Below, piece by piece: positions 46,028-55,914 of a stretch of DNA of 64,000 nucleotides. The stretch comes from Amycolatopsis sp. QT-25. Lineage in GTDB: Bacteria; Actinomycetota; Actinomycetes; Mycobacteriales; Pseudonocardiaceae. Location: positions 4,650,001 through 4,714,000 of the forward strand of contig NZ_CP120210.1 in the NCBI RefSeq assembly GCF_029369745.1. Direction: 5' to 3'. Each line of letters opens with the position of its first letter. Position 1 is the first letter of the stretch. The position numbers and the translations under genes were made by a program. The notes under the pieces were generated by a model. That model was given only the letters and a program-made list of their open reading frames with translations. It ran no database searches and was not told where the DNA came from.

Positions 46028-46456
46028 TCAGCCGAGACGAGACGGAGCATCAGCACTCTCGAATAGACGTGTCCCCGCCGCCGACCAAATCCTTGTGATT
46101 CGATCACCCTCGATGTCCAGCTGATCGATTCCGCTCTTACCGACACGATCAGCGTCATGAACGGCACGCCAGCGAGCGCTTACCTGTCCGGTAGCGAGGT
46201 CAACGATTGGCGTGCCCTCCACTGTGAAGACAAGCCCAGGACGTGCTCCGCGCCAGGATCGAATGAAGGCGAGTACCTCATCGGGTCCGCGCAGCGCGTC
46301 CGCTCCGGGAATCTCAGCGGCGAAGTACACCCGAAAGCCAGGCGCGAGAATTTCGTGAGCGAGGCCATATTCACCGCTCCAGAGAGCGGCCCACTGGTCG
46401 ATGAGTCGGCCACCGGTTGCCCTGACGCCAGCTGGATCGAGGTTTTCGCTGTTCAT
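46028..46456 (-). CDS. SnoaL-like / NTF2-fold protein
   Basis: The 142-residue cone-fold protein includes WAALWSGEYGLAHEILAPGF, ALRGPDEVLAFIRSWRGARP, the central strands VFTVEGTPIVDLATGQVSAR, RWRAVH and DQLDIEGDRITRIWSAAGTR. This is the pattern of SnoaL-like ester cyclases and non-catalytic NTF2 proteins; the catalytic role is unproven. The ATG at 46456 has AAAGGA 7 bases upstream. An MFS gene lies 0.6 kb away on the other strand. Confidence 0.85.
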   Translation of the reverse strand: MNSENLDPAGVRATGGRLIDQWAALWSGEYGLAHEILAPGFRVYFAAEIPGADALRGPDEVLAFIRSWRGARPGLVFTVEGTPIVDLATGQVSARWRAVHDADRVGKSGIDQLDIEGDRITRIWSAAGTRLFESADAPSRLG

Positions 46457-47077
46457 GACAGGTCCTTTCGGGCTGACCCTTCGATGTCCACTGCCGTGGT
46501 CGTACGCGAGCCGAAACAGTGATGCGGTACTACCCACGTTGCCTTCAAGCCCGGACCAGACGAAGCCGGGCGACAGAACTTTCGCTGCGCGAGGCATGTT
46601 CCCTTCGTCGCTCCAGAAGCACAATGGCTCGGCCGATGCATATCGACGCGACACCGATGCGGCTTGAGGTATCGTCGCTGGTTCGCGCTCGAGCTTGCCC
46701 GGTCTCCGATCGGCATGCCTCCTGATCAACCTGCCGGGTGCGCTTCGCTGTGAACCCGTGCCCGACCAGATGCGCCAGGCCCTCTGCGCGGCCGTCAACC
46801 GTGTCGCGGCTAAGTCCAAGCACATGCTCGATGTCTTCGACAGTTGTGACACCAGCGCGCCGGACAGCCGTACTTGTCGCTTCCTTCACAGACCAGAAAG
46901 TCACGGCGTTGCCAGAGGCGGCACAGGTATTGCCCCCGGCGGCCCGAGCACACCCGATCGCACCCACCCTCCGATGGAGAGGGGCGCCTCCGCTGGAAAG
47001 CGGGACGAAAGCATCCGGACAGCGGCCTCGGGCAGCCTTGGTCTGATCGACCGCCGGACGAAGGAGGGCTCACGGAT
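46457..47077. other. 621-base stretch with weak coding hints
   Basis: A minus-strand piece near 46770-46880 (TTVEDIEHVLGLSRDTVDGR) looks like an HTH fragment, but nothing on either side supports a gene. I found no operator for the MFS gene. Confidence 0.3.
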
Positions 47078-48283
47078 ATGGAACGCAGGAACGGGCTGTT
47101 CACAAGGCTCTTGCCGTTGGCGATAGCCATGTTCGCCGTCGGCACCGACGGCTTCGTCATAGCTGGTCTACTCCCCCAGATCGCCGCGGATCTCGAAGTC
47201 AGCGTCACAGCGGCGGGCCAGCTAGTCACCGGGTTCGCTCTGGCACTCGCCATATCCGCGCCAGTTCTCGGGGCGGTCACCAGCGAATTGGATCGCCGCC
47301 GAGTGCTGGTGCTGGCGCTGGCGATCTTCATCCTGGGCAACGTGCTCACCGCAGTCGGCCCCGACTATACGACCGTGCTGAGTGCCCGGGTTCTGACCGC
47401 GATGGGCGCGGGTCTCATCGGCGCCGCCGCCTTCAGCGCCGCAGCGGCCATCGCACCCGAAGAGCACCGCGGAAAGGCACTCGCCACCGTCATGGGCGGC
47501 CTCACCTTGGCCATCGCTTTCGGCTTACCGGCAGGTACCCTCATCGGCGCGGCCGAATGGCGCATCACCTTGTGGGCGGTAGCCGGACTCGGCCTTGTCG
47601 CCGGAGTCGGCGTCATCGTCGCACTGCCGCCCATCAATTTGCCCTCTGACCCTCTCCGCGCACGGTTGGCACCTTTGGCGAAACCTCGGATCCTCGGCAC
47701 CCTTGCCGTTACCATCCTTTCCCTGGCGGGTACGCATGTGCTCTACACCTACATCGGCCCAGCCATGACGGCGGCCACCGATGGTTCGAGCGGTACGCTC
47801 ACGGCACTCCTGCTGTCATGGGGAGTGGGCAACATGGTGGGGAACCTGCTGGCCGGACGCCTCGCGGACCGGTATCCACCCCGGCAGGTCGTCACCGCTG
47901 GACTAGGCGCGGCCACAATCTGGCTCGGCGTGAGCCCGCTACTGACGAGCAATTCACCGCTGGCGATCGGCTGGGCGTTGGTGTGGGGAATCTTCGTATC
48001 CCTGCCCGTCGTGCCGCAGCAGAGCCGGCTCGTCGCACAGGCGCCGAGTTCGTCGGCCATCCTGCTCGGCTTGAACAACTCGGCGATCTATGTCGGTGTC
48101 GCTCTCGGCGGCGCGCTGGGCGGCTTGAGCCAGTACCAGCTCGCGCCCGATCTCCTAGGCCTGGCAGCGGCGGCAGTAACGGGTCTGGGTTTCCTCCTCG
48201 ATCTGCTCTCCCGACGAAAGCTCCCACCCCCCACTCGGCGGCCCAGCTGTACGAGGATCGAGGATCGCCCTTCGGCCCGCTGA
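47078..48283 (+). CDS. MFS drug-efflux transporter (DHA1, AraJ/CmlR-like)
   Basis: The 401-residue 12-helix protein has the motif-A loop APVLGAVTSELDRRRVLVLA, the opening LPLAIAMFAVGTDGFVIAGL and LPQIAADLEVSVTAAGQLVT typical of the DHA1 sugar-efflux/chloramphenicol-resistance group, and the motif-C-like ATVMGGLTLAIAFGLPAGTL. The ATG at 47078 has GAAGGAGG about 10 bases upstream. The export substrate is unknown. Confidence 0.92.
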   Translation: MERRNGLFTRLLPLAIAMFAVGTDGFVIAGLLPQIAADLEVSVTAAGQLVTGFALALAISAPVLGAVTSELDRRRVLVLALAIFILGNVLTAVGPDYTTVLSARVLTAMGAGLIGAAAFSAAAAIAPEEHRGKALATVMGGLTLAIAFGLPAGTLIGAAEWRITLWAVAGLGLVAGVGVIVALPPINLPSDPLRARLAPLAKPRILGTLAVTILSLAGTHVLYTYIGPAMTAATDGSSGTLTALLLSWGVGNMVGNLLAGRLADRYPPRQVVTAGLGAATIWLGVSPLLTSNSPLAIGWALVWGIFVSLPVVPQQSRLVAQAPSSSAILLGLNNSAIYVGVALGGALGGLSQYQLAPDLLGLAAAAVTGLGFLLDLLSRRKLPPPTRRPSCTRIEDRPSAR

Positions 48284-48681
48284 CCCGCTGACTCGGTCAA
48301 GCCGCGACGAAATATCGGTCGATATGGCCCAACGTCTGCGCTGGAGCATGTTTGGTTGTTCTTCAGGTGGGCAGATGGCGACGGGCCGTCGACGTCGCCG
48401 GGGAAGTTGCCGGTGTACTTCCCGTACCGGGCAGGGATGCTCTCATCAGGGTTCGAGACGAAAGCATGAAACGCGCGCGATGGGCGGCGTTGCGGAAGAA
48501 CCCGGACAACCTCACCGATCATCGGTGTCACAAACTTGCCTGGATCGCCAAGACCAACCCCGGCTTTATCGCGCCTACCTACTCAAAGATGGCCTTCGGC
48601 ACCTCTTCGCCGTGGGCGGCCAGGCTGGAAAAGAAGCGCTGCAACGCTGGCTGGCCTGGGCGGCACGCTGCCGGATGCCCG

Positions 48682-48985
48682 AGTTGAGATTCTCGGAGCG
48701 AACCCGGAACGGGGATGGGCAGCGCGGGTGCTTGTGCCGGCGATCACCGCGTCATCCGAGCTTGCGCTTACCGCAATCTCCACCACTCGTGAAGACAGCG
48801 CACAAGCCGCGCGCACGCGATTCGGCGCACAACTTGCCTTCACCGATGCCCGCAGGCTCGCGACGCATCCCGACGTCGACCTCGTGGTCGTCACCGTAAA
48901 GGTGCCCGCCACATCGAGTTGGTCACCGCCCCGCTCCAGGTTGGCAAACACGTGTACTGCGAATGGCCACTGACCACTACAGCGA
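48682..48985 (+). pseudogene. Gfo/Idh/MocA oxidoreductase fragment
   Basis: The reading VEILGANPERGWAARVLVPA, ITASSELALTAISTTREDSA and HPDVDLVVVTVKVPA is the N-terminal NAD-binding domain of a sugar-type oxidoreductase. Near 48910 the frame shifts, and HIELVTAPLQVGKHVYCEWP continues the same protein. The start and the C-terminal domain are missing. A leftward frame beyond it (48986-49270) is protein-like but unassigned. Confidence 0.8.
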
Positions 48986-49690
48986 CGGTGTCACCGTCGC
49001 CGAACCAGCTCAAAGCGGGATCCCCGGGGTAGCGCCCACTCGGCCAGCGCACGCCATCCTCCAGCAGGCCCGCATAGCTGCCGGCAAGGTCAGAGTTCCC
49101 CTCGCGTCGCGCAAAGGGTAGCTCAGCTTTGCCAACCAGGTCGGGCAGAGGTACGCCGTTCAGGTGCGGCACGAGTGTCGGGAACACGCCGACGCCGACG
49201 AGGTCGCACTCACCCAGCTCGAGCTCCCCCTCGACGTGGCAGGGCGCCTTCGTCGAGGAAGTGCCGGGTTTCATCGCGGTCCACGCCGCCCCTGCGCAAC
49301 CACTCTCCCGTTGAAGCGGATCGAACGCGTCGACTTCTTCATGGTCAACGTCCGTTTTTACCCTGATGCCCGAAGCTTCGCCAAGCGAATCTGGCAGCCG
49401 TCACGTATGGCTTGCGGGGCGCCGCACTCTTCGAGCAGGGTAACGAAATTTCCCGAGCCGCCTGGGGTACACATGTGAGCGCATATCGAAGCAGGATGTC
49501 CCTCTGGCCGAACCCTCCAACCGCCGACAAGTGGCAGGCCCGGCAGGCCGATCATCCCCAAACGTGGGGAGTGGCGGCATCTACGTAGTTTCCACGATGT
49601 GACCCTCTCCGCTTTCCAGGCAATATTGGCATGATCACCGGCGAAACCATGCCGGGCCACAGAGGAGCCCAAGGAGGTCCGGGAACCGCC
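48986..49690. other. 705-base stretch with unassignable remnants
   Basis: Leftward SDLAGSYAGLLEDGVRWPSG near 49060 reads like a protein piece of unknown family. No intact gene was found. Confidence 0.3.
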
Positions 49691-50575
49691 ATGCGCCGAC
49701 CCCGCTCACTTTCTGGTTCGTCGATACAAGAAGGCACCCCGCATGCGAAACGATCCATATCGATATTCGTCATGACCTTGGCCTTGATTGCATCGGCCGC
49801 TCCCGCGCTTGCTGTGGCCGCGAGCGTCGGCACCGACGTCTACGCGGCGCCGGGTCCCCATTCCACGGTGAAGCTGCACGGCGGCCCCGATCACACCTTC
49901 CACTACCCCGCCGACCTCAGCGCAGGCACCCGCTACCCGATCCTGCTCTGGGGCAACGGGACCGGTGCGACCCCGGAAGCCTACGAATCCCTGTTGCAGC
50001 ACCTCGCCTCCTGGGGTGTCGTGATCGCCGCCGCGAACACCGAGACCTCGGGATCCGGTTCGGAAATGCTCGCGGGCGGCCGGTTTCTCATCGGGGAGAA
50101 CACACGCCCTGCAAGTCCGTTCCATGACGCCATCGATCCGGTCAAAGTCGGCGCCAGCGGCCGTTCACAGGGCGGTGGCGGCACGATCGCGGCCGGCTCA
50201 GACCCGCTGGTGACCGTGACCGCACCGGTCCAGCCCGGACCACAAGGCGACGTCCGGGCGTTGCGTGGACCGAGCCTGTTCGTGGCCGGGCAAACCGACA
50301 CCACCGTCCCATCGTTCTATGTCCGAGCCCGGTACCACCACGCGGATGACGCCGCCGCCGTCTTCGCCGAGCTGCGAAACTCCAACCACTACTTCTCCGA
50401 TGGCGGCGGAAAACGCCTCAAAGGCGTGCTTGCCGCATGGTTCCGCTACTGGCTCGTCGACGACCAGCGCGCGGCCGCCCTGTTCTTCGGCCCACGGTCA
50501 TCCTGCGGCCTTTGCGGCGAAAAAGACTCCTGGTCGGCCGTCGAGCGGAACGACAAGGCACGACAGATCACGTGA
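49691..50575 (+). CDS. secreted alpha/beta hydrolase (PET-hydrolase/DLH-like fold)
   Basis: The protein has about 294 residues. A basic leader and the hydrophobic segment SISIFVMTLALIASAAPALA make a Sec signal. FHYPADLSAGTRYPILLWGN, YESLLQHLASWGVVIAAANT, the nucleophile elbow GASGRSQGGGG (G-x-S-x-G, Ser as nucleophile) and VAGQTDTTVPSF (Asp of the triad) are as in secreted polyester or acyl hydrolases. The His is probably in LRNSNHYFSDGGG. C-terminal CGLC may form a disulphide. The ATG at 49691 follows AGGAGG; an earlier ATG at 49631 adds a non-signal leader. Confidence 0.88.
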   Translation: MRRPRSLSGSSIQEGTPHAKRSISIFVMTLALIASAAPALAVAASVGTDVYAAPGPHSTVKLHGGPDHTFHYPADLSAGTRYPILLWGNGTGATPEAYESLLQHLASWGVVIAAANTETSGSGSEMLAGGRFLIGENTRPASPFHDAIDPVKVGASGRSQGGGGTIAAGSDPLVTVTAPVQPGPQGDVRALRGPSLFVAGQTDTTVPSFYVRARYHHADDAAAVFAELRNSNHYFSDGGGKRLKGVLAAWFRYWLVDDQRAAALFFGPRSSCGLCGEKDSWSAVERNDKARQIT

Positions 50576-51102
50576 CAGGCTCCGAGCGCACCTGGAACAC
50601 CGCGCCGATACCGGCCGTCGTCCGTACGACCTGGCCGATGGTCACCCGATGGCGCTGGGTGTCACCCCTTCGACTCTGGGGTGGCCCCTCCTCCACCTCG
50701 GACGAAGTCCACCTCGTGGTCGTCGATCCACTCCGGGAACGCGCGTCGGGCCGGAGTGTCCGTCTCAGCGAACTGACCGATCCCGATGAAGCCGCACAGA
50801 TCTACGCGAGATTGTGGATTCACTTCATCAGCGAGGAAAGCAGTGCCGGAACAGCCGCTTCACCGGTACGCGTCCCAGGCCGTCCCACAACATCCCGATA
50901 GTCGCGGCGGCGACCGCGCAATGGCGGAAAGGCGGAGGCTTGTGTTCGTGGCAGCATGCGCCTGGCGTCGGTTGCGCAACCGACAACGAATACCGCCCTC
51001 GCCCCCGATTGTTGTCGGCTGTCAAAGGTGCAAAGTTGGCGTTGCCGACCGTTTGCCGGTGTCGTCGATATTTTCAGGATACGAAAATCGGAAAGGGTAA
51101 GC
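50576..51102. other. 527-base stretch without supported genes
   Basis: This is the upstream region of the serine hydrolase gene. A/T-rich sequence at 51060-51100 (TTTTCAGGATACGAAAATCG) is a likely promoter or leader. Confidence 0.3.
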
Positions 51103-52260
51103 ATGCCTGTTTTCGCGCGTCGCAAACTCGCCACCACCGCCACGGCCGTGATGCTCGCCGCCGGTGCGCTGGTCGTGCTCCAGCCGGGCGCCTCAGCGTG
51201 GGCGGACACACCGCAGGGCGCGAATGGGTGGACGGGCACCTATCCCGGCGCCGACTGGCAGCGCGCCGACGCCGCCGCCGAGGGCTTCGACCCCGCCAAA
51301 CTCGCCGAAATCGCCTCGGCCGCCCAAGCCGACGGCACGAACTGCATGGTCGTCATCCGCCACGGCCGCCTCGTCGGCGAGTGGTACTGGAACGGCACCA
51401 ACGCCGACTCGGCCCAAGAGGTCTTCTCGGTCACCAAGTCGGTCACCAGCACCCTGGTCGGCATCGCCCAGTCCCGCTGGAAACTCAATGTCGATGACAA
51501 GGCCGCCAAGTACATCCCGGCCTGGGCGGGCACCCCAGCTTCCCAGGTCAAGGTGAAGAACCTACTCGGCAACAACTCCGGCAGGCACTGGGACGCGGTC
51601 ACCGATTACGTCACCCTCCCCACCGCGGACGACCGCACCGCCTTGGGCGCCTCCCTCCCGCAGGAGCACCGACCCGGTGACGTCTGGGCATACAACAACG
51701 CCGCCATCCAGACCCTGGACGACGTGCTGAGCAAGTCCACCGGCGTCGAACCGGCGGACTACGCCGACAAGAACCTGTTCGCCCCCATAGGTATGCGTGA
51801 CACCCGCCTGACCAGGGACCCGTCGGGCAACACCAACATGTTCTTCGGCATGCAGTCCACCTGCGAGGACCTGGCCCGGTTCGGCCACCTGTTCCTCGAA
51901 GACGGACGGTGGAACCTCCGGCAGATCGTGTCCAGCCGCTGGGTGCACGAGGCCACCGGCAAACCGTCCCAGCCCATCACCTCGTCTTACGGCTACCTGT
52001 GGTGGCTCAACCACCTCGGCGCCGTCGCCAACGCCCTGGTCCCGATGACCCGCGAAGACAGCGCCAACGCGCCCCGCGAGCGCATGGTGTCGAACGCGCC
52101 CGCGGATATGTACTGGGCCATCGGTCTCGGCGGCCAGGTCGTCCAGGTGGATCCCGGCTCCGACACCGTGGTCGTCCGCCTCGGTCCGATGAACCTGACC
52201 AACAAGAACTGGCCTGCGACGAGTGCCCGGGTGGTCACCGAGGCTCTGGTTGGTCGCTGA
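51103..52260 (+). CDS. secreted serine hydrolase, beta-lactamase/transpeptidase fold
   Basis: The 385-residue protein has a signal peptide (KLATTATAVMLAAGALVVLQ, cut after ASA). The class C fold motifs are S-x-x-K in VFSVTKSV (Ser109, Lys112) and Y-x-N in WAYNNAAIQ; a late GLGGQVVQV takes the place of the K-T-G/H-x-G motif. It acts outside the cell as an esterase, peptidase or transpeptidase; beta-lactamase activity is not implied. The ATG at 51103 has GAAAGGG upstream. Confidence 0.9.
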   Translation: MPVFARRKLATTATAVMLAAGALVVLQPGASAWADTPQGANGWTGTYPGADWQRADAAAEGFDPAKLAEIASAAQADGTNCMVVIRHGRLVGEWYWNGTNADSAQEVFSVTKSVTSTLVGIAQSRWKLNVDDKAAKYIPAWAGTPASQVKVKNLLGNNSGRHWDAVTDYVTLPTADDRTALGASLPQEHRPGDVWAYNNAAIQTLDDVLSKSTGVEPADYADKNLFAPIGMRDTRLTRDPSGNTNMFFGMQSTCEDLARFGHLFLEDGRWNLRQIVSSRWVHEATGKPSQPITSSYGYLWWLNHLGAVANALVPMTREDSANAPRERMVSNAPADMYWAIGLGGQVVQVDPGSDTVVVRLGPMNLTNKNWPATSARVVTEALVGR

Positions 52261-53273
52261 TTCAGCCTGGTCGTGCTGTCTGCTCGATGGGGTGGAGCGG
52301 CTTCTTCGGGACCCCTCCGCAGGAAGATCGCCGTGTGAAAGAGGGTGGAGAGCCTCCGGTCTCACACGCGCGGCCAGCTTGGTGATCTCCCTTTTCTTCG
52401 AAGCAACCGCCCCACCCCATCGAGCACTTATGAACAGCTACGGGTCAGCCTGCCGGACAGCTGACCCCCGACGACATCACCTCGATCGTGAAAACCGAAG
52501 AATTCAGCGGGACCACTTCAACAGCCACGTCCCCTGCTGAATGAGCTTCGAGCCAGCAATACCCCCATCGCCTGTTTCCTGAGCCTGAGGAAGCCGCGAC
52601 ACGCCCGAGTGTCAAGCAGTGGGGTGGATTCGGGCTCCTGGGGCACGACCGCCACGTCGGGCAGTGTCTTGAGCAGAAGATCACACACCTCACCGCGCAT
52701 CGGGTACTCGGCCGTGGCGAACAGGTCGGAGCCGTGTAGGCTGAATCGCGTAAGTTCGCGGCCCCAGAGCGAGCTCGGCCGCGGTCATCTCGACACCGTC
52801 CACCGTTGTCGGCACTGGTCGGCGCCCCCTGCGCCGAAGACACTCTCAAAGCCCGCGAATCGCCGTGGAACGAGCCCTTTCACCGTGGTCGACGGCGGTC
52901 TCGATGTGGTGCAGGAAGAGAATGGCCGCGATGATCGCGGCGGCCCGGCGCGGGCAGCGATATCCGATGTGCGAGGACGTCGTACATCTCGCGCACGAAG
53001 CGCTGGAGTTCGGCGCGACGGCTGTTTCCTTGGCGACCTGAGTGGACTTCTGCCGACCTGGTCACGCAAGCCGGGCTGAACTCGTGTACATATGCCAGCG
53101 GTCGCCGGTGCGGCACCGCTGGTCCAAGCCGGGCCGGCGGTCGCAGTGGACTCGTTCGGCGGGGTGTCCCAGCGGTGAATCACGTGGTGAACGCCGCCAT
53201 CCTTCCCGGAGTGCTGATCTGCCCGCATCGGCATGGCATCGCTCCAAGACCGTTCGCGGAAAGGAACGACCGG
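52261..53273. other. 1-kb gene-poor stretch with one gene fragment and a weak hairpin
   Basis: An imperfect hairpin (GTGTGA at 52333 with TCACAC at 52362) may end the hydrolase transcript. On the minus strand, 52518-52760 reads GRELTRFSLHGSDLFATAEY, PMRGEVCDLLLKTLPDVAVV and PQEPESTPLLDT, protein-like without a usable start, so probably a remnant of unknown family. Confidence 0.4.
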
Positions 53274-54239
53274 ATGCTGACCGTGCGCGGCATTTCCTAT
53301 CTCGTCGGCGAAATTCCGGTGGACATTGTCCGTCGCGACCTGACTGCGATTCGAGACGACCTGCACTGCACCGCGGTGATGTCCATCGGCGCCGACGTCG
53401 ACCAGCTGATCGCGGTCGCCGGCCAAGCGCTTGACCTCGGCCTGGACGTGTACATCCGGCCCAACGCGACGGAGCTGCGGCCGCCTGAGCTACTCGCGCA
53501 CCTGACACGGACCGCGGCGTCCGCCGAACAGCTGCGGATCCGCTACCCGGGAAAAGTAACCCTGCTGGTCGGCAGCGAGTTTTCGCACACCGCCCGGGGT
53601 ATCGTTCCCGGCTTCCGCTCCTACCTGCGCTTGCGGCTCATTCTGCGAGCACGCACGCTGCTCCGGCACCGCATCGACCGTCGGCTGGACGCCCTACTCG
53701 CGAAAGCGGCGGAAACCGCCCGCGACGTATTCCACGGGCCGGTCACCTACGCTGCGGCTGGCTGGGAATCGGTGGACTGGTCCCGATTCGACCTGGTCGG
53801 GGTCAGCCTCTACCGGTCCGGGACCGATCACACGAGCTATGAACGGCGGGTCCGCGCGCTGGTCGGCGAATCGGCCAAACCGGTGGTGATCACCGAGTTC
53901 GGCTGCGGCGCCTTTACCGGGGCGGACGTCCGCGGGCCCGGCTCCTTCCAGATCGTCAACTGGTACGCCCGCCCGCCGCGGATCATGGACGCACATCCGC
54001 GCGACGAGAACACCCAGGCCCGCTACCTCACCGAGCTGATCGACCTTTACGACCAGACGGGCGTGCACGGCGCCTTCGTCTTCACTTTCAGCATGCCCGA
54101 TTTCGCTCATCACGATGATCCGGCGCTCGACTTGGACCGAGCCGGATTCGGCATCGTCACAGTGACAGCCGACCACCCGGCACAATGGCGGCCTAAAGCG
54201 GCGTTCCGCGCTGTCGCCCATCGCTACGGCGGCAGATAG
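53274..54239 (+). CDS. GH-A clan TIM-barrel protein (glycosidase-like, often named abortive infection protein)
   Basis: The 321-residue protein has the barrel pattern of clan GH-A glycosidases. The candidate acid/base Glu102 is in VTLLVGSEFSHTARG, and the candidate nucleophile Glu208 is in KPVVITEFGCGAFTGADVRG. FDLVGVSLYRS and GVHGAFVFTFSMPDF fit strands 6 and 8. It has no signal peptide, so it acts in the cytosol or is non-catalytic. Databases often label such actinobacterial proteins as abortive phage infection, without good evidence that I know of. The ATG at 53274 follows AAGGA. Confidence 0.75.
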   Translation: MLTVRGISYLVGEIPVDIVRRDLTAIRDDLHCTAVMSIGADVDQLIAVAGQALDLGLDVYIRPNATELRPPELLAHLTRTAASAEQLRIRYPGKVTLLVGSEFSHTARGIVPGFRSYLRLRLILRARTLLRHRIDRRLDALLAKAAETARDVFHGPVTYAAAGWESVDWSRFDLVGVSLYRSGTDHTSYERRVRALVGESAKPVVITEFGCGAFTGADVRGPGSFQIVNWYARPPRIMDAHPRDENTQARYLTELIDLYDQTGVHGAFVFTFSMPDFAHHDDPALDLDRAGFGIVTVTADHPAQWRPKAAFRAVAHRYGGR

Positions 54240-54409
54240 GCCAACTCTGATCGTCGTGAATCCTGCTCCGATCGCCCGGCAGCACGCCCTCGAGAACGCC
54301 GTCCGACCTTGCCGTCGGCCCACCGGCGGCGCGTTTCGGGCCGGCCCGTCGGCTGGGAATTCCTCGGAACCACCGCAACAACAGCTGCGGCAGGCGGAGT
54401 CTGAAAGGT

Positions 54410-54925
54410 GTGGAGTCCACACAACGAACCTTCGACGAGTTTTCCCGCAAGCAGCTTCCGGGCCTGGTCCGGTTCGCCGCGGTCCTGACGGGCGATCGCG
54501 ATCTCGCACAGGATCTCGTCCAGGACGCGCTGGTGCGCGCACATCGGCACTGGCCACGGGTCGTCTCGGCCGACCGGCCTGATCTCTATCTGCGACGGAT
54601 GGTCGTCAACGGCCACCTGTCCTGGCGGAAGCGCTGGTACCAGCGCTCCGTCCGGCTGACAGCCGACTACGCGGGCACCGAACCGGCGTCCGGGGACCCG
54701 GCTGCCGCCGTGGCCGACCGCGACCAGCTCGACCTGCTGCTCAGGAAACTGACCCCTGCCCAGCAGGTCGCGATCGTCCTGCGTTTCTACGAAGACCGCG
54801 ACGACACCGAGATCGCCGAAGCGATGGGGTGCGCGGCCGGGACGGTGCGCAGTCATATTTCGCGTGGCCTCGCGGCCCTCCGGCTTCGCCTCGAATCCGA
54901 CCTTACGGAGGTATCTGAACCATGA
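54410..54925 (+). CDS. ECF RNA polymerase sigma factor, SigE family
   Basis: The 171-residue protein has region 2 (LVRFAAVLTGDRDLAQDLVQ, DALVRAHRHW, the core-binding and -10 recognition helices) and region 4 (LTPAQQVAIVLRFYEDRDDT, EIAEAMGCAAGTVRSHISRG, the -35 HTH). It belongs to the SigE-like actinobacterial ECF group. The GTG at 54410 has GAAAGG just before it. The next gene overlaps by 4 bases (ATGA) and encodes a membrane protein that is probably its regulator. Confidence 0.94.
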   Translation: MESTQRTFDEFSRKQLPGLVRFAAVLTGDRDLAQDLVQDALVRAHRHWPRVVSADRPDLYLRRMVVNGHLSWRKRWYQRSVRLTADYAGTEPASGDPAAAVADRDQLDLLLRKLTPAQQVAIVLRFYEDRDDTEIAEAMGCAAGTVRSHISRGLAALRLRLESDLTEVSEP

Positions 54926-55896
54926 CCGACCTCGACCTGCTCCGAAAGACCCTGCGAGAGCGCGAGAACCTGGCCCCCGACCCAGAAACGATGCTGATCA
55001 GGACACACTCGACCCTACGACGACGCGTGGCAGTGCGGCGCGCGACTGCGTTCGCCTCCGCTGCGACCGCCACCACCGGTGTCCTGATCGCCGGCGGGCT
55101 GCTGACGATGGAAGGGGACCGACCACCCGTCGCCATGACGCCGGCGGCATCGGCCGTCGCCCCGGTGAAGGCGGTCGATCCGGCGCAGTCCTTGCCGTTC
55201 ACCGTCGGCCGCCTGCCTGGTGGATTCGTGCTGGACTCTTGGACACTCGATCCCGGCGAGGTCTCGGCGCAGTATGCGGGCAAAGGAAATTTCGAGACGA
55301 TCACAGTCCGGGTCCGGACCGAGGACCCCGCCACGGCGACCGGGGGCGAATCCCGTGACGTCAACGGGATCCCCGCGGTGCTGCGGACAGTCGACGAGCG
55401 ATCCGGTTTCAAGGAACTGAGTTGGCAGCTCTCCCCCGGTAAGTGGGCCGCCATCGGCGGCGCGTCGAGTCGCATCACAGTGCGGACACTGCAGGAGGTC
55501 GCCGAGTCCGTCACCGCACGACCGAGCCCGGTGACCGCGATACTGAAGAACATCACGGTACCCCCGCTACTGAAGGTGTACTCCGCCCAAGGAGGAAGGG
55601 CCGGCAGTGCGGAATCGTTCCGCTTCTGCCCCGACGGCTCCGCCACCGACGACCCCGCCTGTGTCCTCGTCGGCGTCCAAACCGGGACCGCGCCTGCCAG
55701 CTGGCAAGTGATCGGGCCTGGCACGGTGAACAATGTCGAGAACACGCCGTTGAAGCCATCTGACGGGCTTCTGCTCACCGACGACGGCCGCGTCGTGATT
55801 CGGCAGATCGACGCCAGGCACTGGATTTCGGTAACCTCGGATAGCACGGCCACAGGCACTCTCGAAGAGATCGCGCGAAGCGGCGTAGCCAGGTAA
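54922..55896 (+). CDS. membrane partner of the ECF sigma factor (putative anti-sigma)
   Basis: The 324-residue protein has an N-terminal cytosolic part (TDLDLLRKTLRERENLAPDP), one membrane helix (AFASAATATTGVLIAGGLLT) and a large outside domain with two Cys (FRFCPDG and PACVLVG), giving a likely disulphide. There is no zinc-binding HxxxCxxC motif, so if it is an anti-sigma factor it is of the non-ZAS type. Coupling to the sigma gene is the main evidence for its role. Confidence 0.8.
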   Translation: MTDLDLLRKTLRERENLAPDPETMLIRTHSTLRRRVAVRRATAFASAATATTGVLIAGGLLTMEGDRPPVAMTPAASAVAPVKAVDPAQSLPFTVGRLPGGFVLDSWTLDPGEVSAQYAGKGNFETITVRVRTEDPATATGGESRDVNGIPAVLRTVDERSGFKELSWQLSPGKWAAIGGASSRITVRTLQEVAESVTARPSPVTAILKNITVPPLLKVYSAQGGRAGSAESFRFCPDGSATDDPACVLVGVQTGTAPASWQVIGPGTVNNVENTPLKPSDGLLLTDDGRVVIRQIDARHWISVTSDSTATGTLEEIARSGVAR

Positions 55897-55914
55897 ACCG
55901 GGTTCCCCGGATCC

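Noticed and set aside
50437-50901. Rightward frame overlapping the end of the alpha/beta hydrolase
   Set aside because: It begins inside the hydrolase in another frame; the unique part is not family-like and has no ribosome site.
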